Position numbers and translations under genes: made by a program. The notes beneath the pieces are model-generated. The model searched no databases. It was not told the origin of the DNA and worked only from the letters and a program-made list of their open reading frames with translations. A DNA stretch of 64,000 bases. It comes from Siphonodentalium dalli. Lineage: Eukaryota > Mollusca > Scaphopoda > Gadilida > Siphonodentaliidae. Of the stretch, positions 22,131-34,919 are shown one piece after another (position 1 is the first letter of the stretch; each line of letters begins with the position of its first letter). Where the stretch lies: positions 150,603,577-150,667,576 of the forward strand of contig CP136065.1 of the NCBI GenBank assembly GCA_032622095.1. Direction: 5' to 3'.

Positions 22131-23260
22131 GGTGGGGTAATTTCTTAACATTCTTCAATTCATATAGCATTCTGATATATCCTCGGTACACATAAATAAA
22201 AATAATGTTTAGAATTAGGCCACATTGTATATTAAACAACCAATGTGAAGAGTTAGTGTTGGAACTTTTCTTAATAACATCTCTATTCATAGCTCCGATA
22301 TATTCCGCATATATACAAACAAATGAAAAGTCAATATTTACAAACAGCACGAAGGAGTAACCATCCAAATTCATTTAGAATATCACACGCCGATATTTGT
22401 CGCGTATAACTAAATGAAAAAGTTCACTAAACGATATTAAATAACATGTTAAACACCGATATGAACAAACACCTCGGATTCATGTTCGAATTAAAGTTCT
22501 TATACAATCGTCACATCCCCGTGTAGTATAATAGTAGATAGCATTCCAATTTATGTCACGCGAAAATAAACGAAAGATGTTCAAATAACAATGCAACAAA
22601 GCAGGTTCAATAGAAACACATAACGCGCAGGGCGCTAATGGTTAACGTGCGAATTCCCGTTAAAATTAATCGCCTTGCACTTTTTGGCATCCGAATAACA
22701 ATTAAGAAACAACTACACCGTTTACCGGACTCGGGTCGCACTACAACTTTGAATGTGTCCTAAAACAACCGGAGTCGGGGTCGCACTACAACGTTTAATG
22801 CGTCCCAAAAAAAACCATATCTATAAACACAACGCCCATGCACACATGCGATACAATAATTTCTACACCAGAATACACACGAGGGGCGTAATAAATGTGA
22901 AATAGGACAAGTCATATATAATGGCGTTCGCGATGTCTGTGTTTCAAATGACATTATTTGCAACTTTCAAATAATGTTTGTATTTAACTTGCCAAGTCAG
23001 CGGAAAACTTATTTTACAGTTGACTAGCCTATTGGTGTAAACCGGATGGGTGTGAACAACACAATATTATGCTTATAGAAACTTATGTTTTTATTTCAGG
23101 TTTACCAGGTGTGTATTCAAACGTTAACTCTTTCTTTGATGAATGAATTTTCACATCAGTTATAATAATATACAATGTAATCGCCTAGTATTCGTCCAGA
23201 GGTATGTTCAGGAAAGTTAGGCAGACGACAAGAGATGCAAATGGATGATAAATGTGCTTT
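22131..23260. other. No gene recognised; one 9-base microexon candidate just inside
   Basis: Nothing coding was recognised. At 23100 the acceptor TTTTATTTCAG precedes GTTTACCAG and then GTGTGT; this would be an in-frame phase 1-1 microexon (Leu-Pro-Gly) for the vWA gene, but chance occurrence is quite possible. Confidence 0.3.
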
Positions 23261-23272
23261 CTGATCATTGTT

Positions 23273-23340
23273 GGGAAATATTCAGATAATAAGTTCACAA
23301 ACGTAAGATAGTTTGTTGAACTTATGATCTCAACATTTCC
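23273..23340. repeat. Short palindromic element, copy 1
   Basis: GGGAAATATTCAGATAATAA then GTTCA pairs with TGAACTTATGATCTCAACAT then TTCC across a short loop. A second copy is at 28050-28105. Confidence 0.75.
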
Positions 23341-23344
23341 TAAG

Positions 23345-24224
23345 GTAAATACCCATAACGAGTTTTTAGAAAAGAAGAGTTAAGGTCTAGTTGGAAAATG
23401 GATGGAAATGATTAATCTGATAAGTTATTCGCACGCGGAATGTATATAGGGTGAGTATACCTTTTTGATATTGTTGACTATCAGATATTCATTCTTGAAG
23501 TATGCCGATGATTATTCACGTGCTAACGACGTGGTTTCAATTATTCTACACCAAACGGGACATCCCCTATATAGATAGTACAACTTAGTGTCCTTAATTA
23601 TTCCACACCCAATGGCATATGGAATATGAATCACAGACATTGAACAAATAGTGTTGTATATACCACACGTTGAATATAAGCCGGAATATTGAACGCCGGT
23701 CCGACCATTGCATTTGCCATGCATGTGGCACGGTGTGATGCACGGTGCGTTAACATGGAATTTCCAAGAAGGTTTTAGCCAATCCCTTCGTCAAATTCAA
23801 AGTCCGACTAAACTGCTTATAAATACTGTTCAAGCAGTGCCACAGATATAGATATATAGATGCTTATTGCCAGGTTTGCATGCCACATGTGACTTATGGT
23901 GCCTTCACATGGAGCAAGAAAACATCGGTAAAAAAATATCAGGTACACATGGGTGATTCTCCATTAAATGAACAATTTCGTCCAGAAAATTCTGGGGGAA
24001 AAAAGTTTGTCACATGCCGATAAATTTTATGTGAGTATGTAGCACAGATATTGGTGACCACGAAAATGACATTTGGCAAAATTATAGGGCCAGGTCAATG
24101 TCAATCAAGGTCGTTCATTACAGCATGTGCCAATGACGTTTTTTGGGGGTTGAATCAGGGCAACGTCATTGTCAAATTCGCTCTTTCTCCAAAACTTGTT
24201 GACATGTGCCTTTTAATAGTTGAA
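23345..24224. other. No gene recognised
   Basis: No open frame or repeat of note. Confidence 0.45.
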
Positions 24225-24490
24225 TTATCGTTATGAGTATATATTGTTTGAGTAGACGATGATGTATCCGTCAAAACGACGTATTGCGTAGCTCCGCACG
24301 TTGAGACGTCTATGAGATACAGCCATTTGAATATACGTGGTGGAAATTGATATGCCTTGTGGGCGTGACTTAGAGTTCAAACTCTCTAAGAGGTCAACGA
24401 ATACAGCGTTCAGATATGATAACTGGAAACAGATTTTGATCGCATAAAAGGCGATTCCTATCAAGTCGGGCATGCCCTGGTCCCTTGTAC
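24225..24490 (+). repeat. Dispersed repeat, copy 1 (partner at 58243)
   Basis: The stretch with GAATATACGTGGTGGAAATT, a TGTGGGCGTGACTT segment and GAGTTCAAACTCTCT, ending in CTATCAAGTCGGG, recurs in the same orientation at 58243-58510 with moderate divergence. The length (about 265 bases) and the GAGTTCAAACTC box would suit a SINE, but a proper tRNA-type A/B box pair was not established. Confidence 0.6.
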
Positions 24491-24589
24491 ACTTGGTTTG
24501 ACTCCAAACGATCGAGGAACTCTGATGTAGACAACGTGAATATACGTCAATCAAAGTCTGTTCACCAAGGGGTTCGCCAAATTGCAATG

Positions 24590-26029
24590 ATAATTTAGAG
24601 TAGAAAACATTGTCGATGGATTTCTCTTACATGTTTCAAGATATTGAACTGAAATTTGGTATTTGGGGGTTTCTCGGTGCGCTCAATCAGATAGAATTGT
24701 CAGTGTGATATTCTGATGGTCCAAAATGTGTATTTTGACGCTGTTGCTATAACACACGAGCCGGAAATCGCCCCGCAGGCAGAATGATTGTTGAAAAGTA
24801 CGGAAATAATTGACTTTTCAAACTTTCATCTGCTTCTCACTGAGATTGTTTGATGTAAACGTCAATCCATTTAGAGAATTCGTTAGATTCCGTTGATCAC
24901 CCCTCCCCACCCCACCACTCATTCACTCACCCCCCCCGATGTTATATAAACGCACTAAAACTAATCCGTATGTCATATTTGTTCTTTTTATTTACACCCA
25001 GATCATCCCTTAACATGTTTTATTTGTTAGATCGTGTTTGCGTCTCTGGATATTTCAAAATTAAAATTGCGTCATTACCCAAACAGAAGGAGTGTTTGGG
25101 TAATGACGCGTTTGGGTAATGACGATTTTCGTTTCAGCGCCCTCTTATTTTTGAATATCCATCACCTATGAAAATGAACTAGTTTATGAACAAACAACCG
25201 CTGCGAGCTTTCGAAATAAACTTTTAATCGTTCGCCTACAGCATGTAACATTTAAATGGTCTGCGTTTGTGTAATGACGCTGAATAAATATGCGCTAGCG
25301 ATTTCTAGTTTCAAAGGTTGATTTTGAAAAATTATTCAAGGAAACATAACCTGGGTTTATTTTTTCTAGACATTAAAGGATATTTACTCCACGATGCAAC
25401 CATAGATATGAACAAGCTATGTTTCTGGTGAAAATATCAGCCGTCTTTATCGTGCGTTTGGGTAATGATTCTATATAACGGGACATGCTTTTGGAAGACT
25501 TCACATGCTTTCCACTAACTAAATATTTAATTTCATAAAAATTATACGAATTGCATGGCGTTCAGTGCAAAATTCCGCACAAGAATATTAATTGGTTTAA
25601 AGATAAATCGTTCGGTGGCGAATGGGAACAATCAGGGAAGTTGAATGCCTTTGATTTGGGACATGCTGTTTCGGGGTACGTAGCCTGTAATATACACATG
25701 GCATATATGTTGTCACACGTCCATACTAAACCCGAAATGTCTCTAATAAATGCCTGTATCGTGAGCTACAAGATCATTACCATCACTTTTATGTATGGTG
25801 GCCATTGTTTTTCATAGGATGAACTAATAACGCAGGACATGGGTTTGCTCGTTTACGGGAGAATCACCCACATGTAACCTGAAATTTATTTCTGCAAATA
25901 TTATACCCGTGCGCTCTTATACTGCTTAATGATGGATCTTGGATTTGTTTATATTGGTGTAAATATATTTATTTCTCTAAATCATGCACATTAATTAACA
26001 GAGTTGTATCTCATATATATTTTGAAGAC
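24590..26029. other. No gene; scattered GTTTGGGTAATGACGC copies
   Basis: A short hairpin at 25069-25109 (GCGTCATTACCCAAAC and its complement) is followed at once by another GTTTGGGTAATGACG. Variants recur near 25265 and 25447. Otherwise no feature. Confidence 0.5.
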
Positions 26030-26400
26030 CTCTGTCTGTTTGTTTGTTTGTCTGTATGTCTGTCATTTACTGTCATTTATACAAATCTACGATTCTCGAC
26101 CGATCGGGACGAAACTTGGTACGTGTGTGTAGTTTGACCAGGCGGTCGTCGTTGTCGTATTGGCGAGCCCGTGCGGCGCCCGCTTCGCGCATGCGCAGAC
26201 GAGATCTCGGAAACGGGTGGAGCTATCGACTTGAAATTTGCTTTGTGAATGTATCTTGCCCCGGATACGAAGTTTATCAGGTCGCCGAGCCCGTGCGACG
26301 CCAGCTTCGCGCATGCGCAGACGAGATCTCGGAAACGGGTGGAGCTATCGACTTGAAATTTGGTTTTTGAATAGCCCGGACAACGTCGGGCTCATCGGCT
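26030..26400 (+). mobile_element. Non-autonomous repeat with TCTGTTTG leader and CGGCTAGT end
   Basis: The copy opens with CTCTGTCTGTTTGTTTGTTT, then CGACCGATCGGGACGAAACT, then two tandem units beginning near GCGCATGCGCAGACGAGATC (about 120 bases apart), and ends in TCATCGGCTAGTAATATA. A tandem core with a CTAGT 3' end resembles Helitron/Helentron-type non-autonomous elements known in molluscs. The assignment is by analogy; hairpin and insertion site were not verified. Confidence 0.5.
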
Positions 26401-26796
26401 AGTAATATATATAAAGACAATTATTTTAGAGAATGGGATTTGGCAGAAAGTGTGATGCTTATATTAGCCATTTCCCCATCTTTGTCATACACATGTGGTG
26501 GTGTCTTTATTGCTTTGTCATAATGTTTTTTCCCAGTTAGATTTTGTTTTTATTTAAAATTTTCTATCTTATTATAATTGTCAGTCGTCTGGGGCATAGA
26601 CTGTCCAACAGTAACCTATAATAATGGGTCACTGTTGGGCAGTCCACGAATCAGATGAACTGAATTGTTACTACCATTTGTTTATATTGGCATTCGCACT
26701 GCGGTGTCCATGCGGTTTCTCGAGGCAAACAACCTACATGTAATGTCTGTATCGGGGTCAGGGAAGTGGCTAGTGGATCTCCGTTGGGGGGGGGGG

Positions 26797-27130
26797 GTGT
26801 CAACCTAGGGAAATTCCAACTGGACCCCCCCCCCCCATTGAATCAGAATCAGACCAAACACAACTTTCGCATAATTCCATTTGCACCCTTTGCACCTCAG
26901 TATAGGTCTAATATCCTATATATTCATAAACCATGGTTCTATATTCCCGGTATGAGAACATGTCAACCCTGGGAAATTCCAACTGGACCCCCCTCCTGAA
27001 TCAGAATCAGACCAAACACAACTTTCGCATAATTCCATTTGCACCCCCTTGCACCTCAGTATAGGTCTAATATCCTATATTTTCATAAACCATGGTTCTC
27101 TATTCCCGGTTTGAGACCATTCAGATATTT
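26797..27130. repeat. Two-copy tandem repeat, about 166-base unit
   Basis: TGTCAACC followed by GGGAAATTCCAACTGGACCC begins each unit (about 26797 and 26963). Both continue through CCATTTGCACC and TATAGGTCTAATATCCTATA. G and C homopolymer runs flank the first unit. Confidence 0.75.
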
Positions 27131-27239
27131 TAACCTGAAAAATTGCATAAATCCTAACATCTATAGTGGTCTAACTCCAGACAAATCACAGCTACGGGCA
27201 AGAGATCAGGACCATGGTTGTTCGGCCCCGTGTGTGAAA

Positions 27240-27720
27240 ATTTAGAAAACTATACAAGAAAATCGCAAATCCTAGCATCTCGACTGAAGCTTCCCAAGTG
27301 TTGGAAATTTCAAACATCATACTCCCCCTCAGGTTGGAAAATTCTCCAACTGATGACCATTTCAGTCCACAAGTTTGACCCAATGTAGTAAAATATTGTT
27401 TTGTTAAACTAATTAGCAGTTTTTTATTGGCCACCGGGGATGGATAATGACACACCGGGCCGAACCGTGGTCGAAAATTTTGAAATATGAACAAGAAAAT
27501 CGCAAAATCCTAGCATCTAGACTAGCCTCAAACCTTCCTAGAGTTGGAAATTTCAAACATGACACCCCCACTTAGGTTGGAAAATTTCCAACTGATGACA
27601 ATTCCAATGACAATGTTGACCAAATGTATGACAATATTGTTATCTTAAATTAACTAGCAGTTTTTGACTGCCCACGGGGGAGGGACAATGACACAAGCTT
27701 TCCAAGTGTTGGAAATCTAT
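27240..27720. repeat. Two-copy tandem repeat, about 233-base unit
   Basis: CAAGAAAATCGCAAATCCTA (about 27257) and CAAGAAAATCGCAAAATCCT (about 27490) start two diverged units containing TTGGAAATTTCAAACAT and GGTTGGAAAATT boxes. Related GTTGGAAAATTCCAAC text recurs at 37.9-38.2 kb and 47.7-47.9 kb, so this is a dispersed family. Confidence 0.7.
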
Positions 27721-28049
27721 TATTAATTTATTATTGTTAATAATAAACACTTGATTTTAGAGTTTTCGATCATACACCCGCAATTGTCCGTAATTTGTCC
27801 GTTTGAGATGTGGAAGTGGACCACATCTCCAAAAATTAAAAAATTTCAAAAATCGATATCTGATCACTCTGAGCTTTGAAGGGTGCACGGGGTCCTCGAC
27901 TCGAATCAAATATTTTTTACCCCCGAAGCCAAAGAAATAGTAATTTAGGGGTGCTTAATCGGATTGAGTACCTTTAATGAAAGTTTAATCAATGTGTAGG
28001 AAATATATGCTGATGATCGATAAGTGCAGAAGGATTCCTATTCATTTGT

Positions 28050-28105
28050 GGGAAATGTTCAGATAATAAGTTCACGCTTGTTGAACTTATGATCTGAACA
28101 TTTCA
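28050..28105. repeat. Short palindromic element, copy 2
   Basis: GGGAAATGTTCAGATAATAA then GTTCA pairs with TGAACTTATGATCTGAACAT. It lies 75 bases upstream of the vWA exon acceptor, so it may fold within the pre-mRNA near the branch-point region. Confidence 0.75.
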
Positions 28106-28180
28106 TGATGGAACTTCTCGTCAATGAGTATTTAGTAAAGAAATTGTTACTATTATATCAACGTCCTTGTATCTGTACAG

Positions 28181-28735
28181 GTTGCTACCATGTCGCCGAT
28201 ATTGCACTCGTGATTGATTCGTCACGAAGCATCAGAACCGACGACTTTGAAATTGGGAAGGATTTCATTGCCAACTTCGCAGGGAAATTCACCATCGGGC
28301 CAGACAACGTGAGGTTCGCGACGATTACATACAGCGACGGGGTTCACGAAGAAGATGCCATTAGATTTCCGGAACACACTGACGCAGACGAGCTGAAGGA
28401 AGCACTGAAAAGCATTCCGCATCGCGAAGGCGATTACACTGCAACTGGCGACGGGATAAAATACATGAGAGAAAATTTGATGAAGGAGGCTAGAGATGGC
28501 GTACAGAGGTTTGGAATTGTCATAACAGACGGCCAATCACAGGAAGGGGAAAAGACGGCAAGAGAAGCTGATAAGGCTAAGGCTGCCGGAATCAAGATGG
28601 TTGCCATTGGAGTTGGCCAATACAACATCACAGAACTTAAAAGAATCGCAAGTGGCAGAAATTTCATCTTCCAGGCTAAGAGTTATTCAGATCTCCGGGA
28701 CATCACCTCTCGACTGCTGGAAGTTACGTGTGAAG
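28181..28735 (+). CDS. vWA gene exon 2: first von Willebrand factor A domain
   Basis: An acceptor (ATCTGTACAG) and a donor (GAAG|GTAAAC) bound a 555-base exon, phase 1 at both ends, which is typical for shuffled A-domain exons. It encodes one complete domain (residues about 31-216 of the model). ADIALVIDSSRSI has the MIDAS D-x-S-x-S, then DYTATGDGI supplies the MIDAS Thr, and FGIVITDGQS the MIDAS Asp. The alternating beta strands and helices run to LLEVTCE. Cys32 and Cys214 flank the domain and probably pair, as in matrilin and collagen VI A domains. An N-I-T sequon is present. A domains bind matrix ligands through a metal ion. The paired-A-domain secreted layout resembles matrix proteins such as mussel byssal PTMP1, but no orthology is claimed. 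Confidence 0.93.
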
Positions 28736-29995
28736 GTAAACTATTTAGCCTCTAAGCAGTTGTGAAATTAATAACATTTCTGATAAATATAGGAGGTGTT
28801 CGTGTAATTTTAAGCGATGTGCAACAGTGCAAGATCGATTATCCGAGAGCATTTGAAGTTCGGAATTCATATATGAGGCCCCCACCCCCACCCCCCCCCC
28901 ACTGGAATACGGAATACTACTTAACACAGAGGGTGGAATACGGAGTAGCAGTTAAGATCAGATAAGATAATTTATTGATGATGAAAGGATCTAAAAGGCA
29001 ACATGATAGTAAAACTTGTAATACAGAGTTATTTTCCGGATAAATGTTCTATTGCCGTACGAACGCCGGTCATCCCGCAGTGTTCACGTCTAAAATGATC
29101 TAAAATGATGATGATTGACGATATGTATGTCAAACCGTGAATTTATTGTGACAAAAATCGCATTTATATTATTGTTATGATCATTTTTGGAAGGTCGGCA
29201 TACGAATAGCCGTATTTTTGGAATATCGAATACCTCCTAACAGAGGGGCCGGAATACGGCGTACCTCATAACAGGGCATGGAATACGGCGTACGAAAGGG
29301 GGGGTGGGGTCTCATATATAAAGCTACCCAAGCTTCAAGTGATTTGTATTATACGCCATGTGAAAATATGAGCTCGAAAACAGAGATATATATATATAGC
29401 AGAAGTAGTACATAACAAAACGAGACACACGAGAGTCTCCCTTTCCTCGTATATATAGTGAACATGAAAACTCTTGTATCGCATCAATGAAACAATCGCT
29501 GCCGTTAAGCTTGAAACAAACTTCCTACGATGAACGTGAAAATTCTGACATTGGAACATCATTGTGCCTCGTTTTGTTATCATACAACTTCGATGATCAA
29601 TTCATTGTTCTGTCACTTAGTTGAACGTTCTTTGAAAGTTTACCAATTAGACGACGCGTACATAAATTATAAAATATTATAATGATGGTCCATATGTATA
29701 AATGTATCAACAATATATATCCATCTTACGATATACAATCATATCATAAAGCGTCAAGAGCAATCAGAACAAATAGAATACATTCTGGACGAGTGATTGG
29801 GTATTATACATAAGATCTACGCAAGCTTTCGGTATAAGTTAAAGTATATATGAAGTCAAATTGAGGGACGATTATAGTTCGTAAACTTAAACAATTCAAA
29901 TTAAAGTGTACAAAGCACTCTAATTCTTGAATTCTCCCGGAATGTGCATCGAATAATGATACCACCAACGTGCAAGAGACAAGTGATAATCTGTT

Positions 29996-30085
29996 TTAAT
30001 CCTTTCAGTGCCAAGTCCGATTTTTGTATCAACCCAAGGAAATATGGGTTGATACAAAAATCGGACTTGGCACTGAAAGGGTTAA
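29996..30085. mobile_element. 90-bp TTAA-flanked palindrome (piggyBac-like MITE)
   Basis: TTAA at 29996-29999 and 30082-30085 flank arms beginning TCCTTTCAGTGCCAAGTCCG and the complementary GGCACTGAAAGGG. The arms pair over about 38 bases. A TTAA target with a CCYTT-type terminus is the hallmark of piggyBac-type transposition. Too short to code. Confidence 0.7.
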
Positions 30086-32219
30086 TCGTGTAATACATGA
30101 AGTGAAAACTTAAAAAAAATATTTCACACAATTTTATACGGCATAAAGTATATAGCAAAACCAGGCAAAACGGGAAAATTGAAGGACAGGTGAAGAAGAC
30201 GATTACGTTTTACCATCTGGCATCCTGCAAGATAGAATACGTTTCCATGTTTCTTTATTTTACCATACATCTGTTTACCTATAGGGTTCCAGAGGAAATT
30301 GCCATAGTTAACTGGGATTCAGCGGCGCTACCTATATTTTGACTTTGGTGATATTGTGCGCTTATTCGTTCCGGTTCCTTGTTGAAATTTTTAAAGAGTT
30401 GATAGCACTCTGCTTACAAATGCTCACAAAACCGAGAGAAGGTGAATGTCAAACTCTGTTGTTTTGTGTATTTAGTCCTTAGTGTCACCAAATGAAACAT
30501 TAATAGCCACATATAGCTCGTGTTTAGCGAAAGAATTAACCGTTTGCAGGAGCATGTTTTTTCCTGTGTATTTCATATGGGACATTGCGGACACGTTTCC
30601 ACCCAATTAAATCAAGAACATAGCACGGATAAAGACTGCGTAGCGTCCAGGAGGCCAACCATATATGGTATACGTGGAAAATAGTTTATAAATACTCTGC
30701 CCATAAACGGTGATTTGAATTATTCTAAAAAAATAGCGCTTATAATTCCTTGGCGATTTAATGTTCTTTGGCATTAGTCTGGTCGGAAAAGCTACATTTG
30801 TGGAATACTAGAACCCTAGAGGCATTTTTGGGGGAAACATGAAACTAAGTTTTCTAGCATAATTCAAGTATGCTGAATCCAATGAGGTTTCCTGTCGCTT
30901 CCTGTGACCCATTTTCACCCATAAAATCAACTTAAAAGTCACATACTGTTTTTATTGCCGCGAAAATACAGTAAGTCAATATCGAGACATATATCACACT
31001 CGTTATACATATAATCTCATGAACATGGGAATACTTTGTTATTTGAATCACCCCTCGTGACCTTTCTGTCATAACTATCTCAGCATCTGCTATACATATA
31101 TGGACAAGCATGTTATTTAATAAATAAACGCTCTTCATGAAATCACACCCGGTTGAAAGTTCTGTGAATCAGGATTAAGTTGAAAATATGACGTTTTTTT
31201 CACAAATATCTTCTAGACCAGTTCATACTGTTTGGAACTGCTTGAGTAATGTGACTTTATAATGTGTTTTGTGTATTAACTGATCATTGGAGCAATTAAA
31301 TATGCAATTATTGGAACATGGTATAAAATTTCACAAAAAATCACAATTGGGATTTTAGTCATATTTCAACAAGAAATGAACAGAACTTTGTAATGTAAGT
31401 GAGGCATATCATTACCTATGAATATTCCAACTCATTTGAACCAAAATTCTTACTTTGTCTCAAAATGACTGCCAAAATGGCCGCCAAAATATGGAAAATG
31501 GTAAATATTGCCCCAGCGTGTCCTGCAATCGCGTACAAGTTGTGGTTGATGTATAAAATTGGCTATTCTGCCTCCTATACATTGAATACTAACATATATG
31601 ATGCACCATGGTTAATTGTTACTATTGTTACCACTGACATCACCAAAAATATTGGACTTTTCTCTCAAAAACTTGACATAAATATTGGCAAAAATTTACT
31701 TTTCAGGTATAGCTGGGTATAGACCATTTTTTCAAGTAAAATGCAACTATCATCAGCTATCATTGGTAAAATGTAACTGTCTCTGGATTCAAATGTGTTA
31801 TTGTTTTGGTCTATCTTAAATGTGTCACACTACGGTATCTATAGACCAAATTGCTCAAGATGGCTTCCAAAATGGCAACCAAATTTGTAAAAAGTTTTTT
31901 TTTACATATATCCTGAACATTATTCTCTGTGTTATCCGAAAAGTAGTAAATTGTGACTCACTTGGTTATTATACGTGTTAGTTAATTAACTGACAACTAT
32001 ATGTTCTATTCTGGTTGTCCCAGTTCCGTATGGGCATGCCAAATTCATTTTAAAGTATGGAATTTTGCCGAGAACCTCTTTTGTGATTCTGGCCATATTA
32101 TTGAATGGAAATGGGCAGAACGTTGAGACGGAACCGAGATTAACCATAATCTGTGGCTATTCTGGTCCATTATGGTAACAAAAAATATCAACTGGATGCA
32201 GGGTGAATGCCAAGATGGT

Positions 32220-34820
32220 AGTCGGGGAGTTACTCTAAGATCATAGTTGAGGTGAATAGGTATACAGGGAGTTATTGTATGTCATCAATGATGTGAATAG
32301 GTACAAGGAGTGACTATATGGTTATGTGTGGGTTTTCCATTGTAAGATGTATTGGTATACAGGAAGAGGTCATGGTCATGTGTGAGGTGAATCGGTATGA
32401 ATGGAGTGACTGTATGCTGTATGGTTGTGTATATCCAATACGGGTGCACCCTATGTGCCTGTATGGACATTGATGTGGTGTATGAATATAGTTACATGGT
32501 CATCTATGTGTTGATTATGTATATATGGAGTGACTGTAAGGTCATGGGTGGGATGCACATGTGTTGTCTGTATGATCATGGGTGGGGTGTGTGGATAAAT
32601 AGGGATTTATTGTATGGTTACGGGTAATGTGTATAGGTATACATGGAATGACTGTACGGTGATGATTGAAGTGTATATGCATACCTGTGGTAAGCTGGGT
32701 GGACATCATCGAGCGTGTGGGTATATAGGGAGTGTCCTTGTGGTATATATTTATATATCTCGTGGATGTATTACCATTGGTGGGTGTATAGGGATTAGCT
32801 GTATGATCATCGATGGCGTGTATGATTATACAGTGAGTTGCTGAATTGTCATGTGTGAGGTGTATATGCAAGTATGGAAGGTATGAGTGGTCGTGTGTGC
32901 AGGTTTTTTGTATATCTGGAAGGGCTGAATGGCCGTTGGTGAGGTGTATATGTATACCTGGAGTGACTCTATGGTCTAGGGTGGGCTGCATATGTATATC
33001 TCGAGTGGTTATATGACTATGTGTGTCGAATAGGTATACATGTAGTGACTGTATGGTCAATGGTGATATGAGTACATGTAGGTATACAAGGAGTGACTGT
33101 ATGATCATAAATGTAATGAATATCTATACAGGGAGTGACTAAATGGTCATGTGTCAGGTGTATGAGTATATCTGGTGTTCCTGCTTGGTGACTCGTGGCG
33201 GTATGGTCATGTGTATGTGGGCATTTCAATATATATAGCACGTTACTGCATGGGTTAAAGATGTATATGTCTTGTAACCAAAGCCGTCAATTATTCTCGT
33301 GCATTCCACTAACGCTCCCCAATACCAGCTTGTCACATACTAACAGCATCACCCTGTAGACTGCATGCTGCACACCTCATCATGTTTCATATATTGTGCG
33401 CATGTGCGAGGTTGGCCGGGAGAGAAGAGTGGTGCGCGATTAGAAGGAGCAGAAGCGAGTTGAGTGTACAAGTAGAGGTTGTGAAGGGAGTGAGGAGAGA
33501 GAGGAAGAAGTTAAATTAGCTATACGTTGTTAGTGGACGAGAGGGAGCGAGAACTAAATAAATTAATCAATAAATAAGGTACGTAATAATATAATTTCTT
33601 AAAGGGAGTTTTATTTCTAACGATTTTAAAGTGCTATTTAGTACTATTTTATAAAGCAAATATTGTACATCATGGGAAGTTTCTACCACATGTACGCGTA
33701 GATTTTGGATTGCATTTACTGGTATTAACCATAGTTGCGAAATTTAATGTGTGTCATTATCTAAAAAGCTTATAAGTTGCAAACGTTGATTATTTACATA
33801 ATTATGCGTCAGCACTATATATGATACTATTGTTTCATCCACATACATTTGGAATAGACATATATCTAACTAGGAGTCCAGTTTAGTTATATGTTCAATG
33901 TTATACATGTATATAATAGGTCAAATGCTACTTTATGTTGATGCTGATCAAGGTAACTCCATATTGTACAAACTCTGTATCTCTTTAATAATGTACTAAG
34001 TTTTGGATTGGTCTGTGTCATTTCAGGTCGATCCATACCATTGCTTTCTGTTTCTGATGTAAATAAATCATATATACCAAACAATACGTTGCCATGTCAT
34101 AAATCTGCTATCCACCCGGACCCTCATCGGTCACATGTAGGTTATACGGGTATACACACGTGTTGCTATCTGGTCATGGGCGAGGGGTATGTGTATATAG
34201 CGAGTGGCTATATGGCCATGGGTGAGGTGCATATGCATACATAGAGTGACTTTTCTGACATAGCTGGGGTGTATTATTATATCTTGTGTCGCTATTCGGC
34301 TATGGTGCGACACATAGGGATACATGGAGTGACATGGCCAATGGTGAGGTGAATATGTATACAAGGATTGACCATGATCATGTATGAATGTTTTGAATAG
34401 GTACACACGGGGTGACTATATGGACATATGTCAGGTGAAGGAGTATACCAGGTGGCATGGGTGAGGGTATGTGTATGAAGCGAGTGGCTATATGGCCATG
34501 AGGTGCATATGTATACCTGGGGTGACTCTATGGTCATTGTTGTGGTGTTGATGTATATATTGAATGTCTATTTGACCATCTGTGTGGAGAATAGGTATAC
34601 AGGGGATTACCGTATGGCCAATCGTGAGGTGAATGCATGGGTATACACGGAGTGACTATATGGTTATGGGTCATGTTTAGGAGTATACCCGGTGGGCCTC
34701 CATTGTGACTCATGGATGTATGGTCATCCGTGGTAATGGGTCAGGTGTACGTATAAACATTGGGTCACTATATTGTTGTGTCTGTGGTGTTTATGTATAT
34801 ATGGAATGACTGATAATGGG
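32220..34820 (+). repeat. Minisatellite (AGTGACTGTATGGTCATG-type), plus orientation
   Basis: Dozens of degenerate units of roughly 50-57 bases contain a GGAGTGACTGTATGGTCATG-like core followed by GGTGAGGTGTATATGTATAC. The array is interrupted at about 33245-34130 by unrelated sequence. Long open frames in it, rich in Thr-His-Asp-His on the minus strand, come from the repeat composition and are not genes. Confidence 0.8.
33245..34130 (+). other. Non-repeat island within the minisatellite
   Basis: It includes a purine-rich stretch at about 33410-33560 ending in AATAAG|GTACGTAATA, a good donor, and a good acceptor TGTCATTTCAG at 34024. This is a possible non-coding exon-intron pair or the remnant of an inserted element. 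Nothing codes for a recognisable protein. Confidence 0.3.
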
Positions 34821-34919
34821 TGGCTAACGCTTTCCACGTTTAACGTTTCCCCCATGTACATAAACACCATCAAGATGGAGAACTCTCTGACATGACCTCT
34901 CTATTGATTAACATATCCT

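Larger units (their letters stand above)
6164..28180 (+). other. Putative 22-kb intron 1 of the vWA gene
   Basis: If exon 1 (6073-6163) splices to 28181, this interval is one intron. It contains a second TATA plus start exon, a LINE fragment, full LINE-B in antisense, several foldbacks and a minisatellite. A 9-base microexon candidate (GTTTACCAG, 23100-23108) with a strong acceptor would also keep the frame. Apart from listed features I see no coding exons in it. Confidence 0.4.

Noticed and set aside
24225-24490. tRNA gene suggested by GAGTTCAAACTC
   Set aside because: No cloverleaf could be formed around it by eye and the A-box is not convincing; treated as a dispersed repeat.
28105-28180. 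Upstream in-frame ATG region of the A-domain frame as a possible gene start
   Set aside because: It overlaps the palindromic repeat and intron-like sequence; a good acceptor at 28180 and matching phases favour an internal exon.
28222-28667. Minus-strand frames opposite the first A domain
   Set aside because: They are shadows of the vWA exon; they lack motifs and the plus frame is clearly a domain with splice sites.
32542-33108. Long minus-strand frame rich in Thr-His-Asp-His-Pro repeats, and similar frames at 34.1-35.4 kb
   Set aside because: The frames come from degenerate minisatellite units of AC/GT-rich sequence; they change frame between units, have no start context or splice sites, and appear on both strands of the inverted halves.
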